This document shows positions 18,601 to 26,310 of a DNA stretch of 64,000 nucleotides, piece by piece. Every line of letters starts with the position of its first letter. Position 1 is the stretch's first letter. A program made the position numbers and the translations under genes. Where the stretch lies: the NCBI RefSeq assembly GCF_004114955.1, contig NZ_CP030053.1, positions 5,704,001 to 5,768,000 on the forward strand. Direction: 5' to 3'. Under the pieces are notes generated by a model. It did not search any database. It was not told the origin of the DNA and saw nothing but the letters and a program-made list of their open reading frames with translations. The stretch comes from Bradyrhizobium guangzhouense. Lineage in GTDB: Bacteria; Pseudomonadota; Alphaproteobacteria; Rhizobiales; Xanthobacteraceae.

Positions 18601-18854
18601 TCCGCCGCAGAGCCGCTCTCCGCTCACTCTCAAGAAGCAGGTCGAACTGGTTTTGGGCCTCAGCGCCTAGCTCACCGCTCGCCCTTCCGAGCCTCTACCA
18701 TGATGGCGCCCACTGGAACGGCAGTGTGGAACCGGCCGTCATTTCCAGTCTCTGACCTCTGTGACCCGTCTCACGGTCTAAGCGCACAGGCTGCGGTACT
18801 GCTATGGCCACGAGATGAGAGGGGATGGACCCTCCACAACAGCGGGAGACACAA

Positions 18855-19034
18855 ATGACCGAGCGTAGCAACCAAGACCGTAGAGAGTTGGACGATCGCG
18901 AATTGAGCTCTGTGTGCGGCGGCTTCATCAATGACGGAGGCTGCATCGGGCCGTGGATCGTGGATGGGAAGATCACGACCCATCAGCCCATGGGTCCGAA
19001 CCCCTGGCTGCCGGGTGGCATCTTCCACCGCTGA
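18855..19034 (+). CDS. Double-glycine leader peptide 1 (bacteriocin-like precursor), copy B
   Basis: 59 residues, identical in protein sequence to the copy at 11179-11358: leader ending SSVCGG and core starting FINDGGCIGPW. GGGAGAC precedes the ATG. It lies downstream of the exporter operon on the same strand, so it might be read from the operon promoter as well as from the promoter inside the repeat. Confidence 0.82.
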   Translation: MTERSNQDRRELDDRELSSVCGGFINDGGCIGPWIVDGKITTHQPMGPNPWLPGGIFHR

Positions 19035-19090
19035 GAACCAGCGCCTTCAAACAATCCATCACATCCATCATTTGGAGAGGAGCGACCAAC

Positions 19091-19318
19091 ATGCTGAACC
19101 CAAGACATGCAAAGCCTGAGATCATCGAACTGAACGATACGGAACTCGAAGCGGTCGTCGGCGGCAACTGGCTCGGCGACGCCTTCCGTGCCATCGGCGG
19201 CGCCATCAAGGATGCCGTCTTGTGGGTTGGCGGCTTCATCGCTGGCGGCTTGCAGGGCCCGGGCAACCTGCGCGGCCCGTTTGGCCCGGGCTCGGGGCCG
19301 GGGACGCCGCCGTTCTGA
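19091..19318 (+). CDS. Double-glycine leader peptide 2 (bacteriocin-like precursor), copy B
   Basis: 75 residues. The leader carries IIELNDTELEAVVGG, and the core begins NWLGDAFRAIGGAIKDAVLW. Compared with the copy at 10895, residue 17 is T, 44 is L, 49 is F and 51 is A, making the predicted helix more hydrophobic. The Gly/Pro tail is unchanged. The ribosome binding site GGAGAGGAG is identical. With peptide 1 it forms a two-gene unit of the kind seen for two-peptide bacteriocins, which is inference. Confidence 0.82.
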   Translation: MLNPRHAKPEIIELNDTELEAVVGGNWLGDAFRAIGGAIKDAVLWVGGFIAGGLQGPGNLRGPFGPGSGPGTPPF

Positions 19319-19349
19319 GTCCGTCTTCTCGACGTGGTTCGAGATTTGG

Positions 19350-19376
19350 AGGCCGTCTCATTGGCGGCCTCTTTCA
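19350..19376 (+). terminator. Terminator of peptide gene pair, copy B
   Basis: AGGCCGTC (19350-19357) pairs with GGCGGCCT (19363-19370) with one mismatch, followed by CTTTCATTT. It is related to the hairpin after copy A although overall similarity ends at the stop codon. Confidence 0.55.
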
Positions 19377-19514
19377 TTTCGGCCGCTTAGTGAGTGCGCG
19401 CCCTACTCCGGCGTCGCGCAGGAGCGATCGGATAGCGCGCTTGTGCTGTGCGAGCGCGGCGCGATTATCGGTAGAAGAAGCTTGCCGCTCCTTGAGGGAC
19501 CTGGCTCGTATCTC

Positions 19515-19639
19515 ATAACAGGGAATTTCTCGCGATTTGCGCGAACGAACACGCTGTCCCGGGCAAATCCATGCGCGCCCGGCGCAATTGCGACGCGTTT
19601 CCTGTGGCTCAGGCCGAGGAAATGACAGTTTCCTGTTAT
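19515..19639. repeat. Short intergenic element bounded by inverted repeats
   Basis: ATAACAGGGAA (19515-19525) and TTCCTGTTAT (19630-19639) are inverted copies differing by one base insertion, enclosing about 125 bp without a gene. It may be a small non-autonomous element or a palindromic intergenic repeat. Confidence 0.35.
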
Positions 19640-19749
19640 CGCCGACAACAGGCTGCGAACAAGGAAATGAATGGCGCGGTCACAGTTCTGTGGCGCTTGA
19701 GGATTTGGTGGGATCAGCGCGGGTGCTTCTTCCCGGGTCCCCATTTCCA

Positions 19750-19863
19750 TCAACTGGCAACGAGCCTGCGCGCTCCCTCGGAGACAACGACGTCCGGCGG
19801 CGTCCACCAGACATACTTGGCCGCAAGCCGCAGCATTTCCGAGCTTCGGACAGCTTCGTTCAT
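19750..19863 (-). pseudogene. Short remnant of a conserved hypothetical protein
   Basis: 37 codons starting MNEAVRSSEMLRLAAKYVWW, followed by TPPD and then a stop. It begins 10 bp after the antitoxin gene at 19873 on the same strand. The AAKYVWWTPP stretch resembles the start of a conserved hypothetical family that I know only as longer proteins, so this is probably the 5' remnant of a truncated gene. It does not look like a PIN-domain toxin. Confidence 0.35.
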
Positions 19864-19872
19864 TGCAGCATC

Positions 19873-20118
19873 TCATCCCTGCTTATCATAGAGCAGGTCA
19901 CCGTGCTCCAAGGATCGATACGGCTCCTTGAGTCGCTTGGCGCAATCCTGGCCGATATTCACCAAACGAACCGATAAGCGCACGCCCTGTTCGCGACGGA
20001 CCCGCTCCAAGCGCTCGCAAACAGCGATCGTCACTGCGGCCGTCAGCGACTCTCCCATGCGTTCCGCGAGCTCGGCCGCCAACTGATGTGTCTCGGGGTT
20101 CTTGATGCTCAGGCTCAT
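19873..20118 (-). CDS. vapB: VapB-family antitoxin (Rv0623/PSK type), apparently orphan
   Basis: 81 residues beginning MSLSIKNPETHQLAAELAER, a ribbon-helix-helix type DNA-binding start, with GESLTAAVTIAVCERLERV. The family neutralises PIN-domain RNases and represses its own promoter. A close relative with its VapC is at 26703-26957. Here no PIN gene follows; only a short unrelated remnant does. The C-terminus (EHGDLLYDKQG) matches the toxin-binding end of the relative. TCTACC repeats upstream suggest autoregulation. Confidence 0.8.
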   Translation of the reverse strand: MSLSIKNPETHQLAAELAERMGESLTAAVTIAVCERLERVRREQGVRLSVRLVNIGQDCAKRLKEPYRSLEHGDLLYDKQG

Positions 20119-20120
20119 GC

Positions 20121-20155
20121 TCTACCTTCTACCCATCAGTTTATGCCTATCTACC
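20121..20155 (-). promoter_or_regulatory. Repeated TCTACC motif upstream of orphan vapB
   Basis: TCTACC occurs at 20121, 20128 and 20150. Spacings of 7 and 22 bp match the arrangement before the paralogous vapBC at 26957 (TCCACC 26960, TCTACC 26967, TCTACC 26989). This suggests a shared operator for VapB self-repression. Confidence 0.45.
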
Positions 20156-20400
20156 CCGCGTGCAAGGTACTCGGCCAGCTGGAGTTTGTCGGGTGAATGC
20201 CTGCACGCAGCGGTACAGGGGATCGTCAACTTGCCTGCATCGCGGGACTGGCCGGCCTTCCTCAGGTAAGCCGCCCGCCATGACATCCGGCCCAATACCG
20301 GTTGGGCCTATCTCTTATCGGCTGGCGCGGCGGTGAACGGGGTGCGCCGGATTGCAGGAATCCCTGGTCAGTGGTCATTAGCGGCCGACAACATGACCTT
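20156..20400. other. Divergent intergenic region, no gene seen
   Basis: Spacer between the orphan vapB (minus) and higBA (plus). I see no supported gene; the higBA operator is at its right end. Confidence 0.5.
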
Positions 20401-20442
20401 CCCAAAAATGGAAATATTCTTTCCATTTTTGGGAAAAAATGG
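20401..20442 (+). promoter_or_regulatory. higBA operator palindromes
   Basis: CCCAAAAATGGAAA (20401-20414) and TTTCCATTTTTGGG (20420-20433) form a perfect 14-bp inverted repeat with a 5-base spacer. A third half-site, AAAAATGG (20435-20442), pairs with the second CCATTTTT. The array ends 12 bp before the toxin start, as expected for an operator bound by HigA. Confidence 0.65.
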
Positions 20443-20454
20443 TAGTATCCTTCC

Positions 20455-20733
20455 ATGCTGGTAATCGGCACAGACATTGTTGAGAGCTATTTTGCCGAGC
20501 GCTCCGGTCATCGGGGCATCGATGCGGCGCGCGCGCAATACAGGGCATGGCTGGCGATTGCGGAGGCTTCGGACTGGCGGACGCCGCAACAGGTGAAGCG
20601 ATCGCATCCCAAGGCCAGCATCCTGAAGGGGGGACGCGTCGTATTCAACATCAAGGCCAATGACTACCGCCTGATCGCCATGGTTCAATATCGTGATGGC
20701 GTGTTGATGATCCGCCTTTTTCGGCAGTCATGA
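20455..20733 (+). CDS. higB: HigB-family mRNA interferase, C-terminus frameshifted
   Basis: 92 residues as read. The fold core is present: SYFAERSGHRG, YRAWLAIAEASDW, VKRSHPKASILKGGRVVFNI and NDYRLIAMVQY. Family members continue ...FFGTHxxYD. Here the frame ends RLFRQS, but the +1 frame from the T-run at about 20718 reads FFGSHEDYDKVNAETV and stops at 20765-20767, overlapping the antitoxin start. One extra base in CCTTTTTC explains this. HigB cleaves mRNA on the ribosome; whether this form is active is unclear. Confidence 0.8.
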   Translation: MLVIGTDIVESYFAERSGHRGIDAARAQYRAWLAIAEASDWRTPQQVKRSHPKASILKGGRVVFNIKANDYRLIAMVQYRDGVLMIRLFRQS

Positions 20734-20766
20734 AGACTATGACAAGGTGAACGCAGAGACGGTGTG

Positions 20767-21141
20767 ATGAAAGCAACATTGATAATTATCCAGAACCAGG
20801 CCGATCATGAGGCGGCCAAGGCGCTTGTCGGCAAGCTGCTGCAATCCAACGCGACTGACGATCGAGCGCGCATGGTAGCGCAGGCTCGCCTTATCGAGGC
20901 GTATGAACGCGCGCGATGGCCCCGCAAAGCGCCGGCGTTGCCCGATTTGTTGACCTATTTGATGGAGCAACATGGTCTGACGCGCGCCGATCTTGTGCCA
21001 CTTCTTGGCACTGCGAGCCGCGTCAGTGAGGTCATGTCCGGCAAGCGCGAATTGAGCATGACGATGGTGAAGCGTCTGCGGGACCGTTTCCACATTCCGG
21101 CAGATTTGCTGATTTCCGCAAGTGAAAGTGTTGCCGCTTAG
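20767..21141 (+). CDS. higA: HigA-family antitoxin with Xre-type HTH
   Basis: 124 residues from the ATG at 20767 (a GTG at 20764 is also possible). The C-terminal half is a helix-turn-helix: LPDLLTYLMEQHGLTRADL, then VPLLGTASRVSEVMSGKREL. This is the family's DNA-binding domain. It would bind HigB and repress the operon through the palindromes at 20401. The start overlaps the restored end of the toxin, the usual toxin-first HigBA order. Confidence 0.88.
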   Translation: MKATLIIIQNQADHEAAKALVGKLLQSNATDDRARMVAQARLIEAYERARWPRKAPALPDLLTYLMEQHGLTRADLVPLLGTASRVSEVMSGKRELSMTMVKRLRDRFHIPADLLISASESVAA

Positions 21142-21142
21142 G

Positions 21143-21289
21143 TCAATCGGCACCATGACTTTCGATGGGAAAGAGGAGCGCAATCACGCGCTCCTCGCGT
21201 CTTGCGTGCCAAATCACAAGCCGAGCCTCGTCGTCCGTTATGATGACCTCTGAACGCACGAAACTGGTGAAAGGGCGAGATGCAACCAT
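21143..21289 (-). CDS. Possible short ORF next to a decayed toxin gene
   Basis: 48 residues starting MVASRPFTSFVRSEVIITDD. It contains EARLVIWHARREERVIALLF and has no recognised domain. It lies just after the broken vapC copy on the same strand and may be either a small gene or debris. Confidence 0.25.
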   Translation of the reverse strand: MVASRPFTSFVRSEVIITDDEARLVIWHARREERVIALLFPIESHGAD

Positions 21290-21313
21290 TTGATGAATTC
21301 AGTGGAAGCCGGC

Positions 21314-21568
21314 TCAAGTAGCTCTCGCCTCGGAGCCTTTCGATCGATCTCGGTCTGGGCGCAGACATGGGGCCGGCCGAGCACAGCTGCCAATCTGCCC
21401 TTTGCGCTTGCCGCGCAACAGAGCGCCGATGCCGAACAACAGCTCGGCGATGCTGGCGCTGGAAAGAAACGCCGTCTCGGCAACCTGAGCATCGAGCCAA
21501 TCACGGAGCGATGGATGCGGCGCGGGCTTCATTGCCTCGGAGATGACGTAGGTATCGAGCAGGATCAT
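21314..21568 (-). pseudogene. Truncated PIN-domain toxin (VapC/FitB-like)
   Basis: The first 55 residues (MILLDTYVISEAMKPAPHPS) match the intact toxin at 27351 almost residue for residue up to GKRKG. The reading frame then shifts: the +1 frame continues RLAAVLG, corresponding to RLATALD in the intact copy, and similarity fades soon after. The second half of the PIN fold, with its further acidic residues, is missing. The antitoxin upstream overlaps by 4 bp and is intact, so this is a recent loss of toxin. Confidence 0.75.
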
Positions 21569-21810
21569 TCGAAGCGCATCGGCTCAGCGGCACTGCCATG
21601 TTCAAGTGCCTCGACATCGGCATTGGTGAGTCCGATCTTCCGGCTCATCTCGGAAAGAGCGGTGCCGAGCCGCAACCGGCCCTCGGGACGGACGGCGGCC
21701 TCCAGAATGGCGCGCATTTCCGCTTCCGTGCTGCGATTGTGCCGTGCCGCACGGGCTTTTAGGGCGCGATGCGCCTCTTCGGAGAGGTTTCGGATGGTAA
21801 CGGTGGCCAT
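21565..21810 (-). CDS. VapB/FitA-like antitoxin
   Basis: 81 residues starting MATVTIRNLSEEAHRALKAR, a ribbon-helix-helix DNA-binding domain. The body NRSTEAEMRAILEAAV and the C-terminal ALEHG...AEPMRFE match the antitoxin at 27100 nearly throughout, apart from a 3-residue deletion. It should repress its own promoter and could still bind the intact paralogous toxin at 27351. The partner here is broken. Confidence 0.85.
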   Translation of the reverse strand: MATVTIRNLSEEAHRALKARAARHNRSTEAEMRAILEAAVRPEGRLRLGTALSEMSRKIGLTNADVEALEHGSAAEPMRFE

Positions 21811-22015
21811 GGAAGCATCCCCGGGGAAACGATTTCATCGATATCAATATAGCATCTTCAAGTGTTTGCGCGCAGACCGAAATGCCCCACAAAGACAGAG
21901 AGGAGGATCGCAGGCGTGGATAGCGGATTCACTGTGAGCTGGCTCACACCCCCGATCGAACGCGGCCGCTCTCGGGCGGCACCAAGAGGCATCGTCCATC
22001 GTGGAGAATGATGCC

Positions 22016-22306
22016 ATGTCGTACCGCACTATCGCCGTCCCGCTTTTGGTGGCCTCCCTGTCGCTGATCAGCGCCAGTGTCGATGCGGCCACCTTCATGA
22101 ACGCGCCCACCGTCCACACCACCCCGGGCGTCTCCAACACAACGACTTTGGCGACGCGTCCGCCTTGCAACTATTGCGGACCGAAAGAACCTCCTCCGAT
22201 TCCGCGCTATGAGGGCAACGATCCCTTCGACCACAGCGCCAACCTCAATCCAGGCTCGGGTGGGGGTGGAGGTTCAAAGCCTCCGAAAAAGCCCAATCTC
22301 TACTGA
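22016..22306 (+). CDS. Small secreted Gly/Pro-rich protein
   Basis: 96 residues from the ATG at 22016 (GGAGAATG upstream). The signal peptide MSYRTIAVPLLVASLSLIS is followed by SVDAAT. The mature part is rich in Thr, Pro and Gly, with a CNYCG pair that could form a disulphide or bind metal, then GSGGGGGSKPPKKPN. No family recognised. Confidence 0.6.
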   Translation: MSYRTIAVPLLVASLSLISASVDAATFMNAPTVHTTPGVSNTTTLATRPPCNYCGPKEPPPIPRYEGNDPFDHSANLNPGSGGGGGSKPPKKPNLY

Positions 22307-22511
22307 AGTTGACGCCAGCAAAATGAGGTGAGGCGCGATCGCGGCTGATCCGACCGCCGTCGCGCCCGCAGCACTGATAGTAGTGGGATGGTCCGATCCC
22401 GCGCCGCGAAGCATTGTCTTGATCTGACTTTAGCGTGAAATCGGTGAACAATCCGGGCGCAACCGTCGCGTGGATATCGTCCAATAGAGATGTTCGCGCT
22501 ATTTGCGGCTC

Positions 22512-23114
22512 ATGAACAACTCTTTCCCGCTTCCCATCTGCACGCAGCTCTCCCTCATTTATCGCTCGCCCAGCGATCTCATCCCGGATCCGCGCAATGC
22601 GCGAACGCACCCGAAGCGCCAGATTGAGCAGCTCAAGGCGTCAATCCGGGAATTCGGATTCACCAATCCGATCCTGATCGATCCCGACGGCCACCTCATC
22701 GCAGGCCATGGCCGGCTTCAGGCCGCAAAGGCCCTGGGCATGGTCCAGGTGCCGACCATCACTCTCTCCGGGCTCTCGGAGACCCAGAAGCGCGCGCTTA
22801 GACTTGCCGACAACAAGATCGCGCTGAACGCGGGATGGGACGTGGAGATCCTCCAACAAGAGCTGGGCGAACTCGCCTCGATCGATCTCGAGATTGACCC
22901 AACCCTCACGGGCTTTTCGACCGGCGAGATCGACGTCATTCTCTCCAAATCCACGGCGGATACCGATGACGAAATCATTCCACCGCCGCCGTCAACGCCA
23001 AGGACGAAGCCGGGGGATATCTGGATTCTCGGCCAGCACCGCGTCGGATGTGGCGATGCGCGTGACGCGCAATTCCTGGACCGGGTTTCGGTCAAAGGTT
23101 GGTGTGCGTACTAG
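22512..23114 (+). pseudogene. Truncated ParB-domain DNA methyltransferase
   Basis: 200 residues. The ParB/Srx-like N-terminal domain is complete (SLIYRSPSDLIPDPRNARTH, LIAGHGRLQAAKALG, RLADNKIALNAGWD). The protein then reads GDIWILGQHRVGCGDARD, which in full-length relatives leads directly into the methyltransferase motif DPPY, but stops after VSVKGWCAY. The catalytic half is absent, so it cannot methylate DNA; the remaining domain could still bind DNA. A shorter fragment of the same gene lies at 43790. Confidence 0.75.
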
Positions 23115-23878
23115 CCGGTGAGCGAGATCACGCACGAGCTGAGCGAGCATCGTCATCCCGAATCGACCTGATGCCTCCTGTAAAGGATCCCGATTTTGGC
23201 TATCCGCAAGGCCCAAAGGAATAGAACGCTAAATTATTCAGCGGCTTGCTCTTAATTGCGCAAATACACCGACACGATCAGAACAGGTAGCTTACAGGTC
23301 TCAAACAGGGATCGAACAGGAGCCGAGCAGGACGGCTTCAGGGCTCAATCGTACCGCGCAGTAAATCTGCGCAGCGGCGCCGTTCGCTAGCGCCGTCCAG
23401 AGCAAACGCCGATGATCTTCGCCCATCAAAGATAACCGCAATTTGCACCGTCTATCCAATTCCCCTCCAGGCGACGCCGTCGCGTATGGTCGAGCCGGAT
23501 TTGATCGAGCTTCGCGGTCAGTTCCGAGACGGATCAATCAAATCGCAGCGGCGGGGGTGCGCTGTCGGGCGCCGATAGCTTCTCTGCCATCATCGTAATC
23601 GAGGACGGGCTTTCCCGACTTGAGGACGCTTCGAGGATTTGTGCGGCTTTGTGGTCATCTGTCAGCGTCAAGACAGACGCGAACTGCTGCTGCGCTTGAT
23701 CAACATGGTCCGCCGGCTGAAAGACGCGGTTGAGAGGCTCGAAGCCGTTGGTGATCGCAATATCGAGAGGTCGTCTTCAGCAAACGCGACAGCGCCCCCG
23801 AGGCATCGACGGAGACGAAATCCGATAGGAACAACCGGATGTTACCGATGATTGATGTTCTTTAAATCGGAGCAGATC
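23115..23878. other. Region without a supported gene
   Basis: About 760 bp following the truncated methyltransferase. Short open frames occur (for example 23639-23851 plus, with RLINMVRRLKDAVERL), but I recognise none. Probably decayed accessory DNA. Confidence 0.5.
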
Positions 23879-24394
23879 ATGAACCAAAAAGCTCTACTTC
23901 TTACAGCGGCACTCTCGCTCGCAATTGTCTCGCCTGCGCTTGCTCAAGGCGGGGGTGGTGGGGGCGGTGGCGGCGGCGGCGCAGCCGCCAGTTCAGGCGC
24001 CGGCACCGGCACCTCGTCTAGCAGCGCGACGAGCGGCCCCTCAGCACCCTCAGGCATGGGCACCAGCGGCACCACGACTGGCGTTCATACCAACACGTCG
24101 GCAACAAACCCGAACGTCCAGCCACCAACACTAAATGGAACAGCTCCAGCGAACGGGGCGAGCCAGAACGGGACCGACAGATCGGGCATCACCGCAACCA
24201 ATGGTGCCAACGACAACGGCAAAGGCGGCCAGCAAATGACCCCGGCTGAACAAGCGAGAACCGGGGCCAAGACGCTTCCCTCATCTGAAACACCTGGCGC
24301 CGTCAGCGGACCTGGCGTCGGCGTCGGTCATGCGGCGAACGGATTGCCGATCGGCACACCAGGCTCCGGCACCAGCAATGTCGATCAAAAATAA
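23879..24394 (+). CDS. Secreted glycine-rich protein
   Basis: 171 residues from the ATG at 23879. The signal peptide (MNQKALLLTAALSLAIVSPA, then LAQ) is followed by a run of 11 glycines and a low-complexity Ser/Thr/Gly/Asn region to about residue 100. The conserved-looking end contains HAANGLPIGTPGSGTSN. A fragment of that end is found at 43610. Function unknown; likely extracellular or periplasmic. A terminator follows. Confidence 0.7.
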   Translation: MNQKALLLTAALSLAIVSPALAQGGGGGGGGGGGAAASSGAGTGTSSSSATSGPSAPSGMGTSGTTTGVHTNTSATNPNVQPPTLNGTAPANGASQNGTDRSGITATNGANDNGKGGQQMTPAEQARTGAKTLPSSETPGAVSGPGVGVGHAANGLPIGTPGSGTSNVDQK

Positions 24395-24415
24395 AGGCGA
24401 TCGTTTTGCCACCTC

Positions 24416-24616
24416 TCAAAGCCCGCCTTGGCGGGCTTTCCCATCCCCCGAGGAAAGACGCGAGACGTTGACAACCGCGTGCCGCGCGATCTTCCGTGCC
24501 GTCGCTGGCGACAACGAACACAACAGTGCCGCTACCTGAATCGTAATCGAATCGGCGCCAATATCACGGGCGACGCGGGCGCCGTACCGGATTGCGAGCG
24601 AGCTCGGGGAGAACAT
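24416..24616 (-). CDS. Possible small hypothetical protein
   Basis: 66 codons starting MFSPSSLAIRYGARVARDIG, with SPATARKIARHAVV. No family recognised. It follows the DUF5681 gene on the same strand, 62 bp downstream, and its last codons run into the terminator hairpin. Coding status uncertain. Confidence 0.28.
   Translation of the reverse strand: MFSPSSLAIRYGARVARDIGADSITIQVAALLCSLSPATARKIARHAVVNVSRLSSGDGKARQGGL
24418..24439. terminator. Hairpin terminator
   Basis: AAAGCCCGCC-TT-GGCGGGCTTT is a perfect palindromic hairpin 23 bp after the secreted protein's stop. It ends in TTT on the plus strand and AAA/TTT symmetry makes it usable in both directions. Confidence 0.65.
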
Positions 24617-24678
24617 CTCGCCTGCCTCGTCGGCCTCTAGCAGTCCTCTTTCTCGCGCGCGAGAGGGTACGCGCCGAG

Positions 24679-25095
24679 CTAGAGCAAATAGCTCTTGTCG
24701 ATCTTAAACTGGAGCAGCTGCACGGCTCTCTTGAATTCGTCCGTGACGTCTTCGGGGAAGTCACGGATGCGCTCCTGCGCCTCGACAAGGGCCCGCAAGT
24801 TCCTCATCTGTTGCTCCACGTATTCAAGAACGAAGCGGTCCTTTCGCTTATAGTACAACATCATCGATCGCGGGTCGCCTGAGGCGGCCTTGAAGATCAG
24901 CTGCTTGTCAATGGCAACGCTTGCCGGAATCATCTCGCGCTTGTTTCCAACGACGATCGGGACCAAGGTATCCTCGGCCTCGAAGAACGCGCGGCGGACC
25001 TCCTCATCCGAGATTGAACGCAGCTGCTTGCGCGGCCTTCCCTTCGGATTGCCCGTGATACCCTTTTCGAACTGTCCCTTGGCGTTACGGCTCAT
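24679..25095 (-). CDS. DUF5681-domain protein
   Basis: 138 residues. The N-terminus KGQFEKGITGNPKGRP is the hallmark of the DUF5681 family, small proteins often found next to ParB-type methyltransferases and phage-like genes. The remainder is helical, with MMLYYKRKDRF and a charged C-terminal half. Function not established; a DNA-packaging or DNA-binding role is often guessed from context. It lies in the same accessory region as two ParB-methyltransferase genes. Confidence 0.75.
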   Translation of the reverse strand: MSRNAKGQFEKGITGNPKGRPRKQLRSISDEEVRRAFFEAEDTLVPIVVGNKREMIPASVAIDKQLIFKAASGDPRSMMLYYKRKDRFVLEYVEQQMRNLRALVEAQERIRDFPEDVTDEFKRAVQLLQFKIDKSYLL

Positions 25096-25394
25096 GTCAT
25101 CCTCGCAAAACCGATGTCAGGGAGGACACACAACACAAAAATGGCGTGGCCTCCGGGTTCGCCAAATCCCTGCAAGCAGGAACTCGGCCCCATCAGGCGT
25201 CACGCCATCATTTGCGCACTACAGGTCGGGTTTGTGCATCACGCAAAGCCCAGATGGGCTCAACCCGGCTCTCGTGCGAGGCACGCTCTCTATAGCTGAA
25301 ATCAGCGCCTGGCTCAATGATCGCACCGATGTTCTGGATCGAGCGCGCTGTCACGCTGCCGGCGCCGCCGTTCAGATACGCTCCTAGAGATCGT
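25096..25394. other. Intergenic region, no gene seen
   Basis: About 300 bp between the DUF5681 gene and the glycosylase-like gene. No supported coding region. Confidence 0.5.
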
Positions 25395-26093
25395 CTAGGG
25401 CGCCGGCTGTTGAGGCGAGGTGGCAAGCTCATGAAATCGGCGAGCGAGATTGGTCCAAATGAGGTCGATCGCTTCATCGCCGCCCGCGTTTTTCGTCCCC
25501 CAGCTGCCGGTGTGCGGCACACCGTAAAGTTCTGTGGGGCCGATGCGGGTGTGCGCGGAGGGCAGACAGGCGTGTCGCCATGGCAGCGGTGCAAAGCCCA
25601 GGGCGGACCTCACCGAGTTGAATGTCTTGGCCCCGAGGCAGAGAGCCATCCGCGGCTTCACGATGTCCAGCTGAGGCAAAGTGTAGGCGAGCGCGCAGGC
25701 GCGCAGATCCCTCATCGGGACATTGCTGCTCATCTTGCCTGGCTTGATATAGACCAGAACGTTGGTGGCATAGGTCTGCGAGAAGCAAAGGCCGAAATGC
25801 TGCGCCAGCAGGCGCTTTAGGTTTTGGTTGGTTGCGAGATGGGCGTCCTGTCCGGTGACGGCGCGATCCGCACGCTGCTTCGCATCATCGTTGCGCCGGA
25901 GGTAATCGTCAGAAGCCCAATCCTGCCCAATGATCATGAGGTCCGCATCCAGATCGCATGCCGACTTGGTCCAGGGTACCACAAAATCAAAGTCCCAACG
26001 TCCACCGTCATACAGGTGCAAATGATGGTAGCGGCCGCCGGCCTCTGCGCGACGCTTTGCGACCAGCATCGCCATGGCGGCTTGCTTGTCCAC
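25395..26093 (-). CDS. Uracil-DNA-glycosylase-superfamily protein
   Basis: 232 residues. Such enzymes remove uracil or related bases from DNA. Motif 1 appears as DLMIIGQDWAS (near residue 52), and the leucine-loop region as VPHTGSWGTKNAGG near the C-terminus (H in the usual place). Between them TNVLVYIKPG and RMALCLGAK fit the alpha/beta fold. It is closer to the family-4/5-like group than to classical Ung. It sits among phage-like genes, so it could serve a mobile element rather than housekeeping repair. Confidence 0.7.
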   Translation of the reverse strand: MDKQAAMAMLVAKRRAEAGGRYHHLHLYDGGRWDFDFVVPWTKSACDLDADLMIIGQDWASDDYLRRNDDAKQRADRAVTGQDAHLATNQNLKRLLAQHFGLCFSQTYATNVLVYIKPGKMSSNVPMRDLRACALAYTLPQLDIVKPRMALCLGAKTFNSVRSALGFAPLPWRHACLPSAHTRIGPTELYGVPHTGSWGTKNAGGDEAIDLIWTNLARRFHELATSPQQPAP

Positions 26094-26310
26094 CCCTACC
26101 TCCCCTGTCGACAGCCTACGTGCTTCTGATTAGCGTTTTCCGGATGACTTGCAGGACCGCGATCATCTTGGGCGAACGTCGCGCTCCCTCGAGCCGCGGC
26201 ATGCGACGCGCCATGAGCTGGCTGTTGCCAAGCCGAAAGTCTGGACGTTCGCTAAGGCTTGCCGTGCGTACGGACACGAGGGAGCACACGGACCCGTTGC
26301 AATGGAATCG

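Larger units (their letters stand above)
18755..19318. repeat. Inverted duplication flanking the exporter operon, copy B
   Basis: Counterpart of 10895-11458, facing the opposite way, 155 bp after the stop of the second ABC transporter. The upstream region and the first peptide gene are almost unchanged. The second peptide gene differs in a short patch (about 19222-19257). Confidence 0.92.

Noticed and set aside
10895..19318. The repeat-bounded exporter region as a composite transposon
   Set aside because: No transposase or IS-like end was found in either 564-bp copy and no target duplication at the outer borders; homology ends inside normal intergenic sequence.
23639..23851. A 70-codon plus-strand frame
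   Set aside because: No start signal, no domain, and an arginine-rich tail suggestive of chance translation; left as an unassigned stretch.
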